A stretch of DNA of 8,510 nt from BOKV01 sp041742235 (lineage in GTDB: Bacteria > Pseudomonadota > Alphaproteobacteria > Rhizobiales > Rhizobiaceae): positions 1-8,510 of the forward strand of contig JBGSJA010000287.1 of assembly GCA_041742235.1 (NCBI GenBank). Reading direction: 5' to 3'. The position numbers were made by a program, and so were the translations under genes. How positions within the stretch are numbered: the first letter of the stretch is position 1; every line of letters starts with the position of its first letter. The notes below the pieces were generated by a model. It had not been told where the DNA came from. It searched no databases and was given only the letters and a program-made list of their open reading frames with translations. Shown piece by piece: positions 1 to 6,858 of the stretch.

Positions 1-1
1 A

Positions 2-151
2 ACCGGCATCTTCCACAAAGGCCGGGAATATCTGCGCGAGATTGAAGAATGCCATGGTTTGTGGCGGTTCGATCTGGTAGTACACCACAGCAGGATCGAG
101 GCGGGGTCTGCCCTGCTGGAAATCCGGAACCTCAGGCCGGCAAGCGACTGA
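2..151 (+). CDS. rsmG: 16S rRNA (guanine527-N7)-methyltransferase RsmG, 3' end only
   Basis: This is the last 49 codons of a gene that begins before the window; reading frame 2 runs open to a TGA at 149-151. The translated tail contains FHKGREYLREIEE, then LWRFDL, and ends LEIRNLRPASD. This fits the C-terminal part of the RsmG/GidB family, where an H-x-G-R-x-Y segment is followed by a W-x-F-D-L strand and a closing L-E-I-x-N-L strand. RsmG is a SAM-dependent enzyme that methylates N7 of G527 in 16S rRNA; its catalytic Rossmann core lies outside the window. The position directly upstream of parA is the usual alphaproteobacterial order (mnmG-rsmG-parA-parB) and supports the call. The gap to parA is 38 bp, so co-transcription is likely. 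The identification rests on a short tail plus context. Confidence 0.85.
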   Translation, partial: TGIFHKGREYLREIEECHGLWRFDLVVHHSRIEAGSALLEIRNLRPASD

Positions 152-189
152 CATCATTGCCGATTCTGTCAAGCGCAAGAGTTCCAAGC

Positions 190-993
190 ATGGGCGCCAG
201 GACAACATCGCGGGTCATCGTCATCGCCAACCAGAAGGGTGGCGTCGGCAAGACCACGACGACCATCAATCTGGCCACGGCGCTTGCCGCCGTCGGCAAG
301 AACGTGCTGATCGTCGATCTTGACCCGCAGGGCAATGCTTCCACCGGCATTGGAATCGACAAGAACATGCGCGAGCGCTCGACCTACGATCTGCTGACCG
401 GATCGGCTATGCTCAAGGATGCGCTGGTGCAGACGGTGGTGCCGCGGCTTTATCTCGCGCCGTCGACGCTCGACCTCCTCGGCGTCGAAATGGAAATCTC
501 GGGACTGCCTGACCGGGCCTATAGAATGCGCCGCGTCATCGAGGAATATATTCCGCGCGATCTGGCATTCGACTACATCCTGATGGATTGTCCGCCATCG
601 CTAAACCTGTTGACGCTGAACGCAATGGCTGCGGCGCATGCGCTGCTGGTACCGCTGCAATGCGAATTCTTCGCTCTCGAAGGACTTAGCCAGCTGTTGC
701 AGACCTATGAGCAGGTTCGCGGCAGCATCAATCCCGAGCTCGAATTGCAGGGCATCGTGCTGACCATGTATGACAGCCGCAACAATCTTTCCGACCAGGT
801 TGTTGCCGATGTTCGCCAGTTTTTGGGTGACAAGGTTTATGAGACCATCATTCCGCGCAATGTCCGCATTTCCGAGGCGCCTTCCTATGGCAAGCCCGCA
901 ATTCTTTACGATCTGAAATGCGCCGGCAGCCAAGCCTATCTGCGGCTCGCATCGGAAGTCATCAAGCGCGAACGCAAACTTGCTGCCGCTTGA
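190..993 (+). CDS. parA: Chromosome-partitioning ATPase ParA
   Basis: 267-residue ParA/MinD-family P-loop ATPase that forms DNA-bound dimers and, with ParB, segregates the replication-origin region. Visible motifs: deviant Walker A KGGVGKTT at residues 16-23 with signature lysine K16 and P-loop lysine K21; the DLDPQGNAS switch (Walker A') at 43-51; Walker B ILMDCPP around D133. LQCEFFALEGLSQLL and the C-terminal PRNVRISEAPSYGKP are typical of chromosomal ParA. There is no N-terminal helix-turn-helix, so this is the short chromosomal type. The frame is open back to 49, inside rsmG. I chose ATG 190 because only about seven residues then precede the first strand, as in rhizobial ParA proteins I recall; a TTG at 157 is the next option. 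The ribosome site is weak (AAGAG about 8 nt upstream). parB follows after 38 bp. Confidence 0.97.
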   Translation: MGARTTSRVIVIANQKGGVGKTTTTINLATALAAVGKNVLIVDLDPQGNASTGIGIDKNMRERSTYDLLTGSAMLKDALVQTVVPRLYLAPSTLDLLGVEMEISGLPDRAYRMRRVIEEYIPRDLAFDYILMDCPPSLNLLTLNAMAAAHALLVPLQCEFFALEGLSQLLQTYEQVRGSINPELELQGIVLTMYDSRNNLSDQVVADVRQFLGDKVYETIIPRNVRISEAPSYGKPAILYDLKCAGSQAYLRLASEVIKRERKLAAA

Positions 994-1018
994 TCGATTC
1001 ATGTCCGGAATGATTGTT

Positions 1019-1025
1019 GGCGGAG
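1019..1025 (+). promoter_or_regulatory. Ribosome binding site of parB
   Basis: GGCGGAG lies 6 nt upstream of ATG 1032. It supports that start over an in-frame TTG at 1014, which has no comparable site and would add six residues not expected ahead of the conserved ParB N terminus. Confidence 0.6.
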
Positions 1026-1031
1026 TGTTGC

Positions 1032-1931
1032 ATGATTGAGGATAGTTCGAAAAAGCGGCTTGGACGCGGCCTGGCCGCGTTGATCGGCGAGCCGGACGCC
1101 GGCAGCTCGCAGATGCCTGGCATGGCGCCCGAAATTCGGGCTGACAGGAAAGCGCCGATCGAACATCTGCGTGCCAATGCAAACAATCCGCGCCGCCATT
1201 TCGACGAGAGTGAACTGGATGATCTGGCGCGCTCGATCCGCGAGCACGGAATTGTGCAGCCGATACTCGTGCGGACAGCCAGGGGCGGCGGCGGCAATGC
1301 GCGATTCGAAATCATAGCCGGCGAAAGACGCTGGCGTGCCGCGCAACGCGCCGGCCTGCATGAAGTGCCGGTAATCGTGCGCGAGGTGGACGACAAGCAG
1401 GCGCTGGAGCTAGCGATCATCGAAAACGTCCAGCGCGCCGACCTCAACGCGCTGGAAGAGGCGCGCGGTTACCACCAGCTCATCGAGGAGTACAGTTATA
1501 GCCAGGCGGATCTGGGAAATGTCATCGGCAAGAGCCGCAGCCATGTCGCCAACACGCTTCGGCTGTTGAAGCTGCCGAAAGCGGTGCAGGAGTTCGTAAG
1601 TTCCGGTGCGCTTTCGGCCGGTCATGCGAGAACACTGGTGACGGCTGAAGATCCGCAGAAACTTGCGGAACGGATCGTCAAGGAAGGCCTCTCGGTCCGG
1701 CAGGCCGAAATGCTGGCACAGGAAGCTCAGCACGGAGAAGCGTCCGCCGCCAAACCGGGGCGCGCGCCGGAGGTCAAGAACGCCGATGCCCGAGCGTTGG
1801 AAACACGGCTTTCGGACCTGCTCGGCCTGCAAGTTTCGGTCAACTGGAGCGACAACGGCTCCGGAGACATCAAGATTCGATACCGTACGCTCGAACAGCT
1901 TGAAGGCGTGTGCCGCAAACTGGAAGGGTGA
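1032..1931 (+). CDS. parB: Chromosome-partitioning protein ParB (CTPase, DNA clamp)
   Basis: 299-residue ParB/Spo0J protein. It binds parS sites, closes into a CTP-dependent sliding clamp around origin DNA and stimulates ParA. Order of parts: the N-terminal KKRLGRGLAALIGE at 7-20 holds the LGxGL motif that contacts ParA in this family. The ParB/Srx CTP-binding domain starts near residue 43, with NPRRHF at 52-57, the GERRWRA box at 97-103 and the ENVQR box at 131-135. A helix-turn-helix parS-binding region spans about 155-180 (SQADLGNVIGKSRSHVANTLRLLKLP). A variable linker follows at about 232-255, then the C-terminal dimerisation domain. Length is normal for the family. ATG 1032 is favoured by a good Shine-Dalgarno sequence. 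The gene ends 9 bp from the tail of the oppositely oriented holA. No close parS match was found in the window. Confidence 0.97.
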   Translation: MIEDSSKKRLGRGLAALIGEPDAGSSQMPGMAPEIRADRKAPIEHLRANANNPRRHFDESELDDLARSIREHGIVQPILVRTARGGGGNARFEIIAGERRWRAAQRAGLHEVPVIVREVDDKQALELAIIENVQRADLNALEEARGYHQLIEEYSYSQADLGNVIGKSRSHVANTLRLLKLPKAVQEFVSSGALSAGHARTLVTAEDPQKLAERIVKEGLSVRQAEMLAQEAQHGEASAAKPGRAPEVKNADARALETRLSDLLGLQVSVNWSDNGSGDIKIRYRTLEQLEGVCRKLEG

Positions 1932-1940
1932 GAGAGCCGG

Positions 1941-2981
1941 CTAAGCTTTCTTCCCCAAGCGGCGCGCCTCAGCAGTGATGGCCAGCAACGCCGTGCCGGC
2001 AATTGCCGCGGCCAGTGCGGAATTGGCCCTCGACTCCAGCGATGCATGGTCGAGCCGGACCATTGCCCTTGCGATGGCGGGCAGCGTCCAAAGCCGCAAG
2101 GCGGAAAGAAAGGCGGCTTTGCGCGAATAGTGCAGTGGCGGCCGCATGGCTGACAGGATCGCGTCGGGCGGCACACGCTGCGTCTCCATCTTGTGGCGGA
2201 CCGCGTGCAAGGCCTGGAAATGCCGCAAGGTGGCGAGGACCACCATGTCCGGGGTAGTCCCGGACATGGTCAGCCGAGCGAAGACAGTTTCAAAGTAGCG
2301 CAAATTGCCGGTCGCCGCAGCATCCACGACATCGTCGGCAGCGAGCGCGGCGCTGTCGCCGGTAATCGCCGCAACGTCGGCTTCCGTCACGCGGCCTCGC
2401 CCGTGGCAATACAGCGCCAGCTTTTCGATCTCGTTGCGCGATGTCCGGCGGTCGCCGCCGATATGGGATCGCAAGACTTGCCGGGCTTCGGCGTCGATGG
2501 AAAGTCCCGCCTTCTGCATCTCGACGGATATCAGGCGGTCAAGCGCGCGGTCGTCATCGGGGTAACAGGCTATGGCGACGCCGGACTTGGCGCGTTCGAC
2601 CATGCGGCGCAGTGCAGATTCACGCTTGAGGTCTCCAGCTTCGATCACAATCCAGCAATCAACGGGCGGTCTTTCGAGGACGGGCTTTACCTTGTCCGCC
2701 AGATTGCGCCGCGTCGAGCCGCTTACCCGGATCAGGCGCGCGCCGCCAAACATGGCGATTGTGCTTGCCTCCTCGGCCAGCCGCGCATCGCTCGCGGCGG
2801 TGTCGGCGTCCATGCGGATCAGGCAGAAGGGATCAGAAAGGTCGACGCCGAACTTTGTGGCGAGGATGTCGGCGCGCTCGGAGACCATTCCCTGATCGGG
2901 GCCGTAGAGCAGAACGACGCGGTATGTGGTGTCCGGCTTCTCGACAAACGCGTCGGCCTGGGCGGATTTGACTTCCGCCAT
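1941..2981 (-). CDS. holA: DNA polymerase III subunit delta (HolA)
   Basis: 346-residue delta subunit of the clamp loader, which opens the beta sliding clamp during its loading onto primed DNA. The family call rests on overall pattern: YRVVLLYGPDQGMVSERAD at about 20-38, the MFGGARLIRV strand at 77-86, WIVIEAGDLKRESALRR at 110-126, a GGDRRTSRNEIEKLALY segment at 175-191 and a helical C-terminal collar region with LRHFQALHAVR. The last part is the most recognisable HolA feature. As is normal for delta, there is no functional Walker A motif. It is the last gene of the leuS-lptE-holA run, starting 6 bp after the lptE stop with AAAGG about 11 nt upstream of the ATG. A perfect 12-bp inverted repeat lies within codons 238-247. 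It ends in TAG nearly touching parB. Confidence 0.93.
   Translation of the reverse strand: MAEVKSAQADAFVEKPDTTYRVVLLYGPDQGMVSERADILATKFGVDLSDPFCLIRMDADTAASDARLAEEASTIAMFGGARLIRVSGSTRRNLADKVKPVLERPPVDCWIVIEAGDLKRESALRRMVERAKSGVAIACYPDDDRALDRLISVEMQKAGLSIDAEARQVLRSHIGGDRRTSRNEIEKLALYCHGRGRVTEADVAAITGDSAALAADDVVDAAATGNLRYFETVFARLTMSGTTPDMVVLATLRHFQALHAVRHKMETQRVPPDAILSAMRPPLHYSRKAAFLSALRLWTLPAIARAMVRLDHASLESRANSALAAAIAGTALLAITAEARRLGKKA
2242..2270. repeat. Perfect 12-bp inverted repeat with 5-nt loop inside holA
   Basis: The left arm ACCATGTCCGGG (2242-2253) is the exact reverse complement of the right arm CCCGGACATGGT (2259-2270), with GTAGT between them. In holA mRNA it would form a 12-bp, GC-rich hairpin across codons 238-247 (T-M-S-G-T-T-P-D-M-V). 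It is not followed by a T tract on either strand, so it does not look like an intrinsic terminator. Confidence 0.9.
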
Positions 2982-2987
2982 ATGCGA

Positions 2988-3530
2988 TCAGGCCTTTAGA
3001 TCGGAAGCGATTGCCAGCCTCAACTGCTCGGCGAGTTCCCGCGCGGCGCGGTTCTCGGCGTCGCGGGCAGCGCGACTGTTTGCAAAGCTTTGCGAAGTGC
3101 GGTCGTAGGTCGCCGTGGCAAAACGGGTGCCTCCGGAAACACGCGTGTTGGTGGTGCTGTCGACGAGGTCGTAGCTGGCGGTAATGGTGATCGATCCCGC
3201 GGTGAAGTCCCGAATGCCTTCAACAGCGGCGAATTCGTTGCCGGTATTGGTAATGCGCAACTGCAGCCGATAACGGGTATCGGCCTGGTCGCGCCCGCCC
3301 TGCAAAAGGAAAATCAGGTGGTTGCGCACCTGCTGCGCCTGGCGCGATTCGACCGGCCCGACGGAAACCTGCGCCAGCGGGCTTTCGGCAAGCGCCGGTC
3401 CGGCATGGCCGCTGGAATAGAGCGGTTGCCAGGTGCATCCCGATACTGCAAGCGAAACAGCAAGGCAGGCGGCCCTGAAGCCGGCGCCCGAAAGCCTTGC
3501 TGCACTCCAATCGCCGCTAGATGACGACAT
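2988..3530 (-). CDS. lptE: LPS-assembly lipoprotein LptE
   Basis: 180-residue predicted outer-membrane lipoprotein. The N terminus carries a lipoprotein signal: a basic/hydrophobic stretch (FRAACLAVSLAV) followed by a lipobox V-S-G-C with the lipidated cysteine at residue 32. The mature chain begins CTWQPLYSSG, similar to the C-x-x-x-PLY start of alphaproteobacterial LptE proteins. In the family, LptE plugs the LptD barrel and helps insert lipopolysaccharide into the outer leaflet. The C-terminal part has the beta-strand-rich SITITASYDLVD segment and a closing helix ending in EQLRLAIASDLKA. Overall sequence conservation in this family is low, so the call leans on the lipobox, the mature N terminus and the position between leuS and holA, which is standard in Rhizobiales. 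The start overlaps the leuS end by 14 bp and has a strong ribosome site. Confidence 0.88.
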   Translation of the reverse strand: MSSSSGDWSAARLSGAGFRAACLAVSLAVSGCTWQPLYSSGHAGPALAESPLAQVSVGPVESRQAQQVRNHLIFLLQGGRDQADTRYRLQLRITNTGNEFAAVEGIRDFTAGSITITASYDLVDSTTNTRVSGGTRFATATYDRTSQSFANSRAARDAENRAARELAEQLRLAIASDLKA

Positions 3531-6105
3531 TGACGATCCTTTTCGGCACGACGATGACCTTGCGCGGCACGGCCCCGTCCAAAGCCTTCTGTATCACATC
3601 AATGGAAAGTGTTGCAGCCACAATGTCGCTTTCGGAGGCATCTGCGGCAATCGTGAGATCGGCGCGCTTCTTGCCGTTTACCTGAACCGGAAGCGTGATC
3701 TCGTCTTCGGCCAGAAGTGCCGGATCGGCCGCAGGCCATGATGTCTCGGCGACGAGCGTGCCGCCGCCCAGAACTTCCCAGCACTGCTCGGCAAGATGCG
3801 GCATCATCGGCGCGATCATCTGGATGAGGAGGCGGGTGCATTCAACGACATGGCCGGCCGGTTTGCCAGCCCTTGTCTGGCGCACCGCATCCTCGATCGC
3901 ATTGGCAAGGGTGTACATCTGCGCGACGGCGCTGTTGAAACGCAGTTCGCCAATCATCGTATCGACGCGGGCAAGCGTGCGGTGCGCAAGCCGCAATAAC
4001 TGATCCGATTCGGATCCGGAACCATCCTTGCCGGGCAGTTCGGTAACGTCATTGGCGAGGCGCCAGACCCTTTGCACGAAACGGTGCGCGCCCTCGACCC
4101 CGGCCTCGGTCCAGATCACGTCGCGATCGGGCGGCGAGTCCGAAAGCATGAACCAGCGGGCTGTATCGGCTCCGTAACTGGATATGATGTCGTCGGGATC
4201 TACCGTGTTGCGCTTCGACTTGGACATCTTCTCGATGCCGCCAATGGAAACCTCGGAACCGTCGGTAACAAGAAATGCCTTTCGGCCTGCATCGCTTTCC
4301 TCGACGCGCACTTCCGCGGGAGACAGCCATTTGCCGTCCTTGCCGCGATAGGTTTCGTGAACGACCATTCCCTGCGTGAATAGGCCCTGGAACGGCTCAT
4401 CCACCCCGCCATGGCCGGTCCGGCGCATCGCGCGGGCAAAGAAGCGCGAATACAGCAAATGAAGGATCGCATGCTCGATGCCGCCGATATACTGGTCAAC
4501 CGGCAGCCAATGGCTGACTGCCGCCGGATCGGTCGGGCCCGGCGCCTCGGGCGCAGTGAAGCGGGCGAAGTACCAAGACGAATCGACGAATGTGTCCATG
4601 GTGTCGGTTTCGCGCATGGCCTGCCCACCGCATTTGGGACAGGCGGTCTTGCGCCAGGTCGGATGCCGGTCCAGCGGATTGCCGGGCCGGTCGAATTCGA
4701 TGTCGTCAGGCAGTCGAACCGGCAGATTCTCACGCTTTTCCGGCACCACGCCGCAGGTATCGCAGTGAATGACCGGGATCGGACAACCCCAATAGCGCTG
4801 GCGTGATATACCCCAGTCGCGAAGGCGGAACTTCGTAACCGACTGCCCGATGTCGCGTTCCTCGCAAAAGCGGATTGCCGCTTCGACTGCTTCGTCGCCC
4901 GTCATCACTTCTTCGCCGGCAACCTTTCGGATGAAAAGCACCTGTTCGGTCTTCGCCGGAACGAATGCCGTCCGGCCCACGGGTTCCTCGCCATCCAAGG
5001 CGGTGAAGACATCAATCACCGGCAAGCCGTATTTGCGCGCGAAATCAAGGTCGCGCTGGTCATGTGCCGGGCAGCCGAAAATCGCGCCGGTGCCGTAGTC
5101 CATCAGGATGAAATTGGCGATGTAGACCGGCAGTTCCCATTGCGGATCAAAGGGATGGACAACCTTGATGCCGGTGTCGAGGCCCTTTTTCTCGGCCCGT
5201 TCGATTTCCTCTTGCGAAGTCCCTAGCCTTCGGCATTCCGCGCAGAAGGCGGCTACACCAGGGTCATTCGCCTCAAGCTTCTTCGCCAGCGGATGATCCG
5301 GCGAGATGGCGGCGAAGCTCGCGCCCCAAAGCGTATCCGGACGGGTCGTATAGACCTCAAGGTCGCCGAAGCCTTCCGGCGCGCCATTCGTGGCGAAAGA
5401 AAATTGCAGGCCGCGCGACTTGCCGATCCAGTTCTTCTGCATCAGCCGGACCTTTTCAGGCCAGCGGTCCAGCGTCTCCAGCGAATCGAGCAGGTCCTGC
5501 GACCAGTCCGAAATTTTCAGGAACCACTGTGTCAATTCGCGCTGTTCGACCGGCGCACCGGAGCGCCAGCCAAGGCCGTCGATTACCTGCTCATTGGCCA
5601 GAACGGTCTGGTCGACCGGATCCCAGTTGACCTTCGACTTGCGGCGATAGGCTATCCCTGCATCGAGGAAATCGAGGAAGAGCCGCTGCTGCTGCTCGTA
5701 ATATTCGACATCGCAGGTGGCAAACTCGCGCAACCAGTCGATCGACAGGCCCATGGTCTTGAGCTGGCGGCGCATGGTGTCGATGTTTTCGTAGGTCCAC
5801 GCCTTGGGATGCACCTTGTTCTGCATCGCGGCATTCTCGGCCGGCATGCCGAAGGCGTCCCATCCCATCGGGTGCAGCACTTCATTGCCCTTCGCGCGCA
5901 TGTAGCGGGCAATGACGTCGCCCATGGCGTAGTTGCGCACATGGCCCATGTGGATGCGCCCGGACGGATAGGGGAACATCTCGAGGACGTAATATTTGGG
6001 CTTGCCGGTTCCTGCGCCGCGCGGCGTCTCGAAAAGCTTTCGCTCGCTCCAGACCTTTTGCCAGCGGGCTTCGGTTTCGCTTGCGTTGTAGCGGATGCTT
6101 GCCAT
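3517..6105 (-). CDS. leuS: Leucyl-tRNA synthetase
   Basis: 862-residue class I aminoacyl-tRNA synthetase that charges tRNA-Leu in the cytoplasm. Signatures in order: catalytic HIGH-type motif as HMGH at residues 52-55 (within PYPSGRIHMGHVRNY), GWDAFGMPAENAA at 81-93, and the editing (CP1) domain about 225-425. The editing domain has TTRPDTLWG at 253-261 and GCPAHDQRD at 344-352, whose last Asp, D352, corresponds to the conserved editing aspartate. Next come WGISRQRYWGCP at 431-442, a CxxC pair (448/451 and 489/492) in the zinc-binding-type insertion, KMSKS at 626-630, and the C-terminal domain ending RIVNVVI. All expected elements are present and the length is normal. I chose ATG 6105 (MASIRYN) by family resemblance; an in-frame GTG at 6123 adds six residues. 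First gene of the leuS-lptE-holA operon, divergent from yggS. Confidence 0.98.
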   Translation of the reverse strand: MASIRYNASETEARWQKVWSERKLFETPRGAGTGKPKYYVLEMFPYPSGRIHMGHVRNYAMGDVIARYMRAKGNEVLHPMGWDAFGMPAENAAMQNKVHPKAWTYENIDTMRRQLKTMGLSIDWLREFATCDVEYYEQQQRLFLDFLDAGIAYRRKSKVNWDPVDQTVLANEQVIDGLGWRSGAPVEQRELTQWFLKISDWSQDLLDSLETLDRWPEKVRLMQKNWIGKSRGLQFSFATNGAPEGFGDLEVYTTRPDTLWGASFAAISPDHPLAKKLEANDPGVAAFCAECRRLGTSQEEIERAEKKGLDTGIKVVHPFDPQWELPVYIANFILMDYGTGAIFGCPAHDQRDLDFARKYGLPVIDVFTALDGEEPVGRTAFVPAKTEQVLFIRKVAGEEVMTGDEAVEAAIRFCEERDIGQSVTKFRLRDWGISRQRYWGCPIPVIHCDTCGVVPEKRENLPVRLPDDIEFDRPGNPLDRHPTWRKTACPKCGGQAMRETDTMDTFVDSSWYFARFTAPEAPGPTDPAAVSHWLPVDQYIGGIEHAILHLLYSRFFARAMRRTGHGGVDEPFQGLFTQGMVVHETYRGKDGKWLSPAEVRVEESDAGRKAFLVTDGSEVSIGGIEKMSKSKRNTVDPDDIISSYGADTARWFMLSDSPPDRDVIWTEAGVEGAHRFVQRVWRLANDVTELPGKDGSGSESDQLLRLAHRTLARVDTMIGELRFNSAVAQMYTLANAIEDAVRQTRAGKPAGHVVECTRLLIQMIAPMMPHLAEQCWEVLGGGTLVAETSWPAADPALLAEDEITLPVQVNGKKRADLTIAADASESDIVAATLSIDVIQKALDGAVPRKVIVVPKRIVNVVI
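3537..3541 (-). promoter_or_regulatory. Ribosome binding site of lptE inside leuS
   Basis: On the minus strand AAGGA (within AAAAGGA) sits 6 nt upstream of the lptE ATG at 3530, inside the codons for the last leuS residues (PKRIVNV). It fixes the lptE start and suggests that lptE translation is coupled to termination on leuS. Confidence 0.65.
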
Positions 6106-6194
6106 ATGCGCGGGACTCTGCACGGTTTTTCCGGGAGATGGCCGGTGGTCAATCAGAATTCGCGGCAGGGGTCAACAGCAGAGGCGGTGGTGGC
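6106..6194. promoter_or_regulatory. Divergent intergenic region between leuS and yggS
   Basis: These 89 bp must hold the promoters for leuS (minus) and yggS (plus). On the minus strand the hexamer TTGACC, a good -35-like sequence, occurs twice (plus-strand GGTCAA at 6147-6152 and 6170-6175, 23 bp apart). I find no clear -10 partner at 16-18 bp for either, so the promoter is not pinned down. A GANTC site (GACTC, 6114-6118) lies in the leuS leader. No leucine-rich leader peptide, T-box or attenuator hairpin was seen. The placement follows from the divergent genes rather than from a convincing promoter motif. Confidence 0.45.
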
Positions 6195-6857
6195 ATGAGC
6201 GGGGCAGTGGCGAATCTGCATAAAATACTCGCCGCAATGGATGCGGCCGCGACCTTGGCGGGGCGCGAAAGCGGAAAAACCGTGCTGGTCGCGGTGAGCA
6301 AGACCTTCGATGCGGAGGCTATCCTCCCCGTGTTGGAGGCCGGACACCGAGTGTTCGGCGAGAACAGGGTGCAGGAGGCGGCGGCCAAATGGCCGGCGCT
6401 GCGCGCACGATTTCCCGATCTGGAACTCCATCTCATCGGCCCGCTGCAGAGCAACAAGGCGGGCGAGGCGGTAGCGCTGTTTGACGTGATCGAGACGGTC
6501 GATCGCGAAAAAATCGCCTCAGCGCTTGCCAGCGAAATGAACCGGCAAGGCCGCCGCCCGAAACTGTTGGTGCAGGTGAACACCGGGCGCGAGCCGCAAA
6601 AGGCGGGCGTCATGCCGGATGAAGCGGGGGCATTTGTCGCTGTTTGCCGGGATCGTTACGGCCTCGAAATAAGTGGTCTCATGTGCATTCCACCGGCCGG
6701 GGAGAATCCGGCGCCGCATTTCCAGATGCTTGGCGACCTCTCCCGCGAATGCAGCACTCCCCTGCTTTCCATGGGCATGTCGGGAGATTTTGAAACCGCC
6801 ATCAAAAATGGCGCCACGCATGTGCGGGTCGGCAGCGCGATTTTCGGAACGCGCTGA
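6195..6857 (+). CDS. yggS: YggS/PLPBP family pyridoxal-phosphate-binding protein
   Basis: 220-residue member of the YggS/PROSC family (fold type III, alanine-racemase-like barrel). The family binds pyridoxal 5'-phosphate and helps buffer PLP and amino-acid pools; it has no established enzymatic reaction. Visible signatures: VLVAVSKTF with the PLP Schiff-base lysine K36, RVFGENRVQEAAAKW, HLIGPLQSNKAGEAV, LVQVNTGREPQKAG, LMCIPP, and the phosphate-binding end SMGMSGDFETAI followed by THVRVGSAIFGTR. All expected motifs are present and the length is slightly short of average but normal for bacteria. I chose ATG 6195 because the upstream extension is Gly-rich and unlike the family. Purine-rich AGAGG lies about 10 nt upstream. 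The gene is transcribed away from leuS and its stop lies 1 bp from the stop of the convergent transpeptidase gene. Confidence 0.96.
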   Translation: MSGAVANLHKILAAMDAAATLAGRESGKTVLVAVSKTFDAEAILPVLEAGHRVFGENRVQEAAAKWPALRARFPDLELHLIGPLQSNKAGEAVALFDVIETVDREKIASALASEMNRQGRRPKLLVQVNTGREPQKAGVMPDEAGAFVAVCRDRYGLEISGLMCIPPAGENPAPHFQMLGDLSRECSTPLLSMGMSGDFETAIKNGATHVRVGSAIFGTR

Positions 6858-6858
6858 C

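Noticed and set aside
2193..2999. Long open frame (268 codons) on the plus strand opposite holA
   Set aside because: A shadow of holA in GC-rich DNA. No family resemblance and no sensible ribosome site, and the holA strand gives a recognised protein.
4002..4016. 15-bp palindrome GATCCGATTCGGATC within leuS
   Set aside because: The arms are only 7 bp with a 1-nt centre and fall in the low-conservation S-G-S-E-S-D segment of LeuS. They are explained by Ser/Asp codons; no second copy was seen.
4351..4366. GGTTTCGTGAACG in leuS, resembling a shortened parS
   Set aside because: It lacks the central CACGTG core and encodes the conserved VVHETYRG segment of LeuS.
5293..6198. Long open frame (301 codons) on the plus strand opposite leuS
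   Set aside because: It lies across the highly conserved LeuS catalytic and editing regions, so the open frame is explained by codon bias on the other strand.
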